Origin: Chryseosolibacter sp035628595
Lineage (GTDB): Bacteria; Bacteroidota; Bacteroidia; Cytophagales; Cyclobacteriaceae
NCBI GenBank assembly: GCA_035628595.1
Contig: DASPJN010000021.1
Location: 1-64,000, forward strand
DNA: 64,000 nt
Direction: 5' to 3'
Shown here: positions 58,879-64,000 of the stretch, one piece after another
Numbering within the stretch: position 1 is the stretch's first letter
How the letters are laid out: each line of letters begins with the position of its first letter
The notes under the pieces: generated by a model
Told to the model about the DNA's origin: nothing
Databases searched by the model: none
Seen by the model: only the letters and a program-made list of their open reading frames with translations
Made by a program: the position numbers and the translations under genes

Positions 58879-61686
58879 ATGGCCGAATACAACAAAGAAG
58901 AGATTAAGAAGATCGAAGATAAATGGCGCTCAGAATGGCAGAAACGCGGTGTTTACAAGGTTGATATTCAACCGGATAAGCCGAAGTACTATGCGTTGGA
59001 TATGTTCCCTTATCCATCGGGCGCCGGTTTGCATGTCGGTCACCCGCTCGGCTATATCGCTTCCGATATTGTTTCGCGCTACAAAAGACTGAAAGGCTTC
59101 AACGTATTGCATCCGATGGGTTTCGATGCGTTCGGTTTACCCGCCGAGCAATACGCGATCGAGCATGGAATTCATCCGGCCACGTCGACGGAGCAAAACA
59201 TTCAGAACTTTATCAGGCAGTTAAACCAAATTGGATTTTCGTATGACTGGAGCCGTATCGTGAAAACGTGCGATCCATCATACTATAAATGGACACAATG
59301 GATCTTCCTCCAGATCTTCGACAGCTGGTTTAATCGCCTGAAACAAAAAGCAGAACGCATTAGTGATCTCGTTTCGATTTTCAGCGATGAAGGAAACGCC
59401 AACCACCCTTTTCCAAATGCAAAGTATGTAGTTCAGGGAACGACCTTAAAAACTTTCAATGCATCACAATGGAAATCATTCGACGAACGGACGCGTGAAG
59501 AAATCCTCATGCAGTATCGGCTCGCGTATCTGGCTAATACGGATGTAAACTGGTGTGAAGCACTCGGCACCGTCCTGGCGAATGACGAAGTCATCAATGG
59601 CGTAAGCTACCGCGGTGGCTTTCCTGTTGTGAAAAAACAAATGCGTCAGTGGAGCCTTCGGATCACGGAATATGCCGAACGCCTGTTAAAAGGCCTTGAT
59701 GAAATCGACTTCAGTGAATCGATGAAAGAAATCCAGCGCAACTGGATCGGTAAAAGCATAGGTGCACGCGTTTCATTTAAAGTGAAAAGCGAACAGTCAA
59801 CTGTTGATCAGATGACGATCTTCACAACCCGGCCGGATACAATTTTCGGTGTCGACTTCATGGTTGTGGCTCCAGAGCACGAAATGGTGAAGGAGATTAC
59901 AAGCAAAGGACAACAGGAAGAGATTGAAAAATACCTGAAGTACGTTGAAAGCCGTTCGGAAGTTGACCGAATGGCCGAGGTGAAGAAGATCACCGGCGCT
60001 TTTACTGGCGCGTATGCGATCAACCCTTTCAACAACCGTGAGATCCCTGTCTGGATCAGCGAATATGTGCTTGCAGGTTACGGTACCGGCGCAATCATGG
60101 GTGTACCTTGCGGCGATGAACGCGATCATAAATTCGCGAAACATTTTAAGCTTCCGATCACAAATATCATTGGCGAACATTATAACGGTGAAGAAGCAAA
60201 CCCGACATACGATGCACGTCTCGAGAATTCCGATTTCTTAAACGGAATGCTGATGAAAGACGCGATCGAAGTGGTGGTGAAAAAGCTGGAAGAAAAAGGG
60301 ATTGGAACACGCCAGGTAAATTACAAGATGCGCGATGCAGGTTGGAGCAGGCAACGGTATTGGGGCGAACCCTTCCCTGTTGTGTTCCGTGACGACATGC
60401 CATACGCGATGGATGTAAAAGATCTTCCGTTAACGCTTCCTGACTCCAATGACTTCCGTCCTTCAGGTTCGGGTGAAGGTCCGTTGGCGAATCTTAAGAA
60501 CTGGATTCACATTAACGACAACGAACGGCGTGACAGCAACACCATGCCGACACACGCTGGTGCTGCGTGGTACTTTTTACGATTTACCGATCCGCAAAAC
60601 GAAAACGCTTTTGCCAGTAAAAAGGCGCTGGACTACTGGGGACAGGTTGATGTCTACATCGGCGGATCAGAACACGCAGTAGCCCATCTGTTGTATTCGC
60701 GACTTTGGGTTAAGATCCTGCACGATCTTGGATACCTCAACTTCGATGAGCCATTCAAGAAACTGATCAACCAGGGGAAGATCACAGGCGACTCACGTTT
60801 TGTTTATCGCGTTCGCGGGACAAACAAGTTTGTGTCGGCCGGGTTGAAAGGTTCTTACGAAACAGATGCTTTGCATGTTGATGTGAACATTGTATCAGGA
60901 CTTGAACTTGATACAGCAGCTTTCAAAAAATGGAAACCTGATTTCGCAACAGCCGAATTTATTCTCGAAGACGGAAAATACATTTGTGGTGCGGCGATCG
61001 AAAAGATGAGTAAGTCTTACTTCAATGTTGTGAACCCTGACGACATCATTGAAAACTACGGAGCTGATACGTTGCGGATGTATGAGATGTTCCTTGGTCC
61101 GCTCGAAATGTCAAAGCCGTGGAATACAAATGGCATCGACGGTGTGTTCAAGTTTTTACGGAGATTCTGGAACCTGTTCCACGATGACAAAGGAAATTTT
61201 GTTGTAACGGAAGGTGAAGGCACGAAAGAAGAACTGAAAGCGCTTCACAAAGCATTGAAGAAGATCGAGAACGATGTCGATAATTTTTCGTTCAACACTT
61301 GTGTGAGCGAATTCATGATCTGTGTGAACGAGTTGAATTCCATGAAGACGAACAAGCGTAGTATTCTCGAACCGCTCACCATTGCCCTCGCACCTTTTGC
61401 GCCACACATTACGGAAGAATTGTGGGAGAAACTTGGACACAAAGACTCCATTGTCACTGCATCCTTCCCGCAATACAATGAAGAATATCTGAAACAGAAT
61501 TCGTTCGAGTATCCAATTTCGATCAACGGAAAAGTGCGCACCAAAATGGAGTTCGCGCTCGACATGCCGCCTTCTGATATTGAAAAGAACGTGCTCGCCG
61601 CAGAAGTCGTGTTAAAGTGGACGGAAGGGAAAGCACCGAAGAAAGTGATTGTAGTGCCCGGAAGGATTGTGAATGTGGTGATGTGA
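58879..61686 (+). CDS. leuS: Leucyl-tRNA synthetase
   Basis: Class I synthetase, 935 residues. HIGH motif is HVGH in PSGAGLHVGHPLGY; the CP1 editing domain has GTGAIMGVPCGDERDHKFA with the conserved Asp; KMSKS is intact in EKMSKSYFNVVNPDD. An inserted segment (KITGDSRFVYRVRG onward, about residues 634-700) before KMSKS is the leucine-specific-domain region of Bacteroidota enzymes. Own promoter; followed 24 bases later by the RDD gene. Confidence 0.97.
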   Translation: MAEYNKEEIKKIEDKWRSEWQKRGVYKVDIQPDKPKYYALDMFPYPSGAGLHVGHPLGYIASDIVSRYKRLKGFNVLHPMGFDAFGLPAEQYAIEHGIHPATSTEQNIQNFIRQLNQIGFSYDWSRIVKTCDPSYYKWTQWIFLQIFDSWFNRLKQKAERISDLVSIFSDEGNANHPFPNAKYVVQGTTLKTFNASQWKSFDERTREEILMQYRLAYLANTDVNWCEALGTVLANDEVINGVSYRGGFPVVKKQMRQWSLRITEYAERLLKGLDEIDFSESMKEIQRNWIGKSIGARVSFKVKSEQSTVDQMTIFTTRPDTIFGVDFMVVAPEHEMVKEITSKGQQEEIEKYLKYVESRSEVDRMAEVKKITGAFTGAYAINPFNNREIPVWISEYVLAGYGTGAIMGVPCGDERDHKFAKHFKLPITNIIGEHYNGEEANPTYDARLENSDFLNGMLMKDAIEVVVKKLEEKGIGTRQVNYKMRDAGWSRQRYWGEPFPVVFRDDMPYAMDVKDLPLTLPDSNDFRPSGSGEGPLANLKNWIHINDNERRDSNTMPTHAGAAWYFLRFTDPQNENAFASKKALDYWGQVDVYIGGSEHAVAHLLYSRLWVKILHDLGYLNFDEPFKKLINQGKITGDSRFVYRVRGTNKFVSAGLKGSYETDALHVDVNIVSGLELDTAAFKKWKPDFATAEFILEDGKYICGAAIEKMSKSYFNVVNPDDIIENYGADTLRMYEMFLGPLEMSKPWNTNGIDGVFKFLRRFWNLFHDDKGNFVVTEGEGTKEELKALHKALKKIENDVDNFSFNTCVSEFMICVNELNSMKTNKRSILEPLTIALAPFAPHITEELWEKLGHKDSIVTASFPQYNEEYLKQNSFEYPISINGKVRTKMEFALDMPPSDIEKNVLAAEVVLKWTEGKAPKKVIVVPGRIVNVVM

Positions 61687-61710
61687 TAGTCAACGTCCGC
61701 GCATTTATTT

Positions 61711-62250
61711 ATGGAAAAATACGAAACATTTTGGCGCCGTTTTTTTGCTGGATTAATTGACGGAGTAATATTCGTACCGATTGGACTTATTGATTATTTA
61801 ATTATGGATAGCGAGAATACTTTACTCCTATCCATAGGAGCAGTTTTCAGCTATTCTTCCTTCTATATTTACTCGGTTTACTTCCATTGGACCACAGGGC
61901 AAACGTTTGGAAAAAGTTGGATGGATGTCAGAGTCATCGACAAATCAGAGGAAAAGTTACTGACTCTGAAACAATCATTAATGAGGGACAGCATTCACAT
62001 TACACTGGAAATCGTTGGCTTGATTGTTTTAATATCAAGAATCATTCAACTAGGGCATTATCCATTAGACGACTCCATTCTAAGAAACTATTTGAACTGG
62101 CTGACGACATTATTGTTCCTTTTGGAAGTTGGAACAATGTTGACAAACCCGCGAAGACGCGCCATTCATGACATCCTTGCGGGCAGCGTCGTCGTTAGAG
62201 ACGAGTTTTGGCAAGATTCACAGAAATATGCGTCACACCAGGATGTCTAG
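61711..62250 (+). CDS. RDD-family membrane protein
   Basis: 179 residues with the RDD signature: an Arg-rich opening FWRRFFAGLIDGVIFVP holding the Arg-Asp pair, GQTFGKSWMDVRVIDKSEEK, and a closing NPRRRAIHDILAGSVVV. About three membrane helices. Function unknown; RDD proteins have been linked to transport and Na+/H+ handling. A single gene downstream of leuS. Confidence 0.88.
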   Translation: MEKYETFWRRFFAGLIDGVIFVPIGLIDYLIMDSENTLLLSIGAVFSYSSFYIYSVYFHWTTGQTFGKSWMDVRVIDKSEEKLLTLKQSLMRDSIHITLEIVGLIVLISRIIQLGHYPLDDSILRNYLNWLTTLLFLLEVGTMLTNPRRRAIHDILAGSVVVRDEFWQDSQKYASHQDV

Positions 62251-62297
62251 AAATGTTGTTGTACGCAATTTTGTTTTAGGGTAAGGAGAACCGCGGG

Positions 62298-62900
62298 TTA
62301 ACCTCCAATAATTTCGCATTCCTCCTTATTCTCTACGGTTCGGCAATTTTTCGTGTGCGTAAAAACCGCGCTTTTCAAGTCTAACGAAAAATACTTTATC
62401 CAATCACCTTCTTGAAAGTGTGAGTTGCCTGCGTAAAAAATAATACTTGATTCGTCCAGCCTCTTCACTTTCAGTTCCTCGGCAGATGATAACACGATTC
62501 TGTTTTTTATCGTAACGCCAGTGAGGCTTTTATTAGCTGTGACATATTTGAATGAATGACAAAAACCCAAATAGGAGGTTATCATGATTAAATAATCATC
62601 GTTGGCGGACGTTATTCTAAACGCCAATTTGACATCGTCGCGCGAAAGTTTTCCATGTTGTTTTACAACTGAATCCGGTGTCTGCTTGAATACATGGGCA
62701 TTGCTGCTGAGCAATTTCAGAATTTCTGCTTCCGAACGAGCTATCTTGTTTTCTGCGGTAAGAAGGTTCAACATCGTATCAAATGCAAGCCATTGCGCCT
62801 CCGATAATATTCTGATATCGTATTGGCTGTTATTTGTCTGTGAGAACCCCGTTACGCCGGTCAGCGTGGCGACAAACAATAGCAATTGTATTTTCTTCAT
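62298..62900 (-). CDS. Secreted hypothetical protein
   Basis: 200 residues, family not recognised. Signal peptide ends GFSQ. The mature protein is a mix of helix and strand with RFQ-free low-complexity absent; three or four Cys near the C-terminus (SAVFTHTKNCRTVENKEEC) may form a disulfide. It follows another secreted unknown (62938-63537) by 37 bases on the same strand, and the two may form a unit. No role can be given. Confidence 0.65.
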   Translation of the reverse strand: MKKIQLLLFVATLTGVTGFSQTNNSQYDIRILSEAQWLAFDTMLNLLTAENKIARSEAEILKLLSSNAHVFKQTPDSVVKQHGKLSRDDVKLAFRITSANDDYLIMITSYLGFCHSFKYVTANKSLTGVTIKNRIVLSSAEELKVKRLDESSIIFYAGNSHFQEGDWIKYFSLDLKSAVFTHTKNCRTVENKEECEIIGG

Positions 62901-62937
62901 AATTTTCTGTTACTCAATGTCCGGGCAAGAAGACTTT

Positions 62938-63537
62938 TTAATTCTTAAATACAATCTTTCCGCAGGGAATTTCTAATCCGCCGATGCTGTAAAAAACATC
63001 CTGGTCTCTTATGACAAGTGCCGCATATGCGGGGGCGAATGCCTTATAGTAGAGCGCTCCGATATAGAAAAGACAAGCGCCTTTATGAGCAATCGTTCTT
63101 TGTAGTGTGGTCGATTTTTTTAAGCCGGAATCCAGAAAAGATTTTAAACCTGTTGCGCCGAAGGCATACAAGTTTTCTTTGTCGAGTGTCATTGTATCCG
63201 AAGGCAGAAAAACTTTTAGGTATGAGTCTGGCGAAGGTACCGTTGCGAATGAATCCGCAGGGAAGTTAATAGTCAGCTCTAACGGAGCAGAACTTTCATT
63301 GATTACGCGATACCAGTATATCGCATGAAAAAATTCTTTTCCGCTCGGGTCAATGTATTGTCCACCCTTGCGAACGCTGTTTTGTACGATTACATCCATG
63401 CCTGTGGAATCCGTGTACCGATATTCAGTGTCAATGTTGGTTCCAGGATAAAATGTAAGTGCCGCTTTCGATGAAAAAATCTGTCCTGTTGCGGTGAGGG
63501 TGATAGTTAATAGTATTAAAGTGATTAAGGGTTCCAT
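62938..63537 (-). CDS. Secreted hypothetical protein
   Basis: 199 residues, family not recognised. Signal peptide (ITLILLTITLTATGQ), then beta-rich sequence with an Ig-like or DUF-type feel: FHAIYWYRVINESSAPLELT and TINFPADSFATVPSP. Two Cys (GACLFYIG, EIPCGKIVF). It precedes the secreted 62298-62900 gene on the same strand. Confidence 0.65.
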   Translation of the reverse strand: MEPLITLILLTITLTATGQIFSSKAALTFYPGTNIDTEYRYTDSTGMDVIVQNSVRKGGQYIDPSGKEFFHAIYWYRVINESSAPLELTINFPADSFATVPSPDSYLKVFLPSDTMTLDKENLYAFGATGLKSFLDSGLKKSTTLQRTIAHKGACLFYIGALYYKAFAPAYAALVIRDQDVFYSIGGLEIPCGKIVFKN

Positions 63538-63606
63538 GATGCTGTTACGAAATATGCACTGAAAGTCTGCGCTATCCTTTTGTCGTTAGGAGTTCTAACT
63601 AGGCGT

Positions 63607-64000
63607 CTATTTTCTTGACAGTTTTTTCGCAACAACCTGATAGTTGGCAAAAAGTAAATACCCTACTATCACATTAATAATAGAGATTGTTAAACTTATT
63701 TTATCCTTCGGCGTAAACTCCTGCCCAACAATATCACCTTTGAATGCCCAATATATTTGACTCAATACAGCGGGAATGTGTTTGATCATCAAAAGTCCGC
63801 CAATTATAAATGTGCCGGTTTTAACTATGGTCTCTCCTTTTATGTTCCCAAGCTCAATACGATCGGCCGTAAAACCCTTTTCAAGCTTTAACCACTCGAC
63901 AATTTTTTCGGCCTTAAATGTTAGTAACCAGAATAGTCCAAAAGTCACGCCTACTGTTCCTGCAATCCAAATAAGGGAGCCGATGTCAAGATACCCTAAT
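63607..64000 (-). CDS. Membrane protein, 5' end cut by right edge
   Basis: The frame stays open without a stop to the window edge: codons beyond a GTG at 63948 read LGYLDIGSLIWIAGTVG and continue straight into VTFGLFWLLTF, so the gene begins to the right of 64000. Three to four hydrophobic segments are visible (SLIWIAGTVGVTFGLFWLL, TGTFIIGGLLMI, ISIINVIVGYLLFANYQVV). No family recognised. Only the C-terminal 130 residues are present. Confidence 0.72.
   Translation of the reverse strand, partial: LGYLDIGSLIWIAGTVGVTFGLFWLLTFKAEKIVEWLKLEKGFTADRIELGNIKGETIVKTGTFIIGGLLMIKHIPAVLSQIYWAFKGDIVGQEFTPKDKISLTISIINVIVGYLLFANYQVVAKKLSRK

Noticed and set aside
1..64000. Search for tRNA, rRNA, CRISPR arrays, transposases and phage genes
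   Set aside because: None seen by eye in the intergenic gaps or the translated genes; small or divergent RNAs could still be missed.

Overview
The window reads as chromosomal DNA of a Bacteroidota member, most likely order Cytophagales. Evidence: a GldC gliding-motility protein, two TonB-dependent receptors with carboxypeptidase-regulatory-like N-terminal domains, several lipoproteins whose acylated Cys is followed by acidic residues, DUF3098 and DUF2147 proteins, the gene order ftsX-DUF3098-uppP-truB-ribF, and promoters of the Bacteroidetes type (TTTG, 18-20 bases, TAnnTTTG). Genes are dense, with many 1-11 base overlaps. I found no tRNA, rRNA, CRISPR array, insertion sequence or phage gene. 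The taxonomy is inferred from gene content only.

Layout. 1-1308: end of a histidine operon (hisF, hisIE). 1310-4372 (minus): a secreted unknown, a dihydrolipoyl-dehydrogenase-like flavoprotein lacking both redox cysteines, and CtlX. 4449-7002: a membrane histidine kinase with an extra C-terminal domain, overlapping a PAP2 phosphatase. 6994-10080: riboflavin synthase, a membrane protein/winged-helix pair, a DUF1579-like secreted protein and a DUF72 protein. 10158-17882: cysS-yidD, a GMC dehydrogenase with its Tat-type partner subunit, ACMSD, a secreted TPR/zinc-ribbon protein, trhO and mogA. 17891-22594: an M23 peptidase, then an outer-membrane barrel gene joined to an exported TPR-CHAT protease-like gene. 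22839-28379: pcm, convergent with the thrABC operon, which is preceded by a Thr/Ile-rich leader peptide.

28509-34764: a thioesterase, a small unknown, the membrane pyrophosphatase hppA with its own promoter and a terminator-like hairpin in the 5' UTR, a glycosyltransferase-like gene, DUF2147 and an ECF sigma/anti-sigma-like pair. 34865-40675: ftsX-DUF3098-uppP-truB-ribF-aacS-gldC. 40790-48226: a TonB-dependent receptor, then two paralogous lipoprotein hydrolases flanking a fasciclin lipoprotein, with a 680-base non-coding gap holding degenerate short repeats. 48227-53451 (minus): exported rhodanese, DUF218 protein, a TerB/FHA-like/ABCG-type fusion transporter and a lipoprotein. 53589-58627: a lone receiver protein, then a minus-strand unit of TonB-receptor, TPR protein, LytS-type kinase and LytTR regulator. 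58879-64000: leuS, an RDD protein, two secreted unknowns and a membrane protein cut by the right edge.

The points most worth following are the thr leader, the exported CHAT/outer-membrane pair, the TonB-receptor/two-component operon, the TerB/FHA-like/ABC fusion and the cysteine-less flavoprotein. No complete defence or mobile system is visible.
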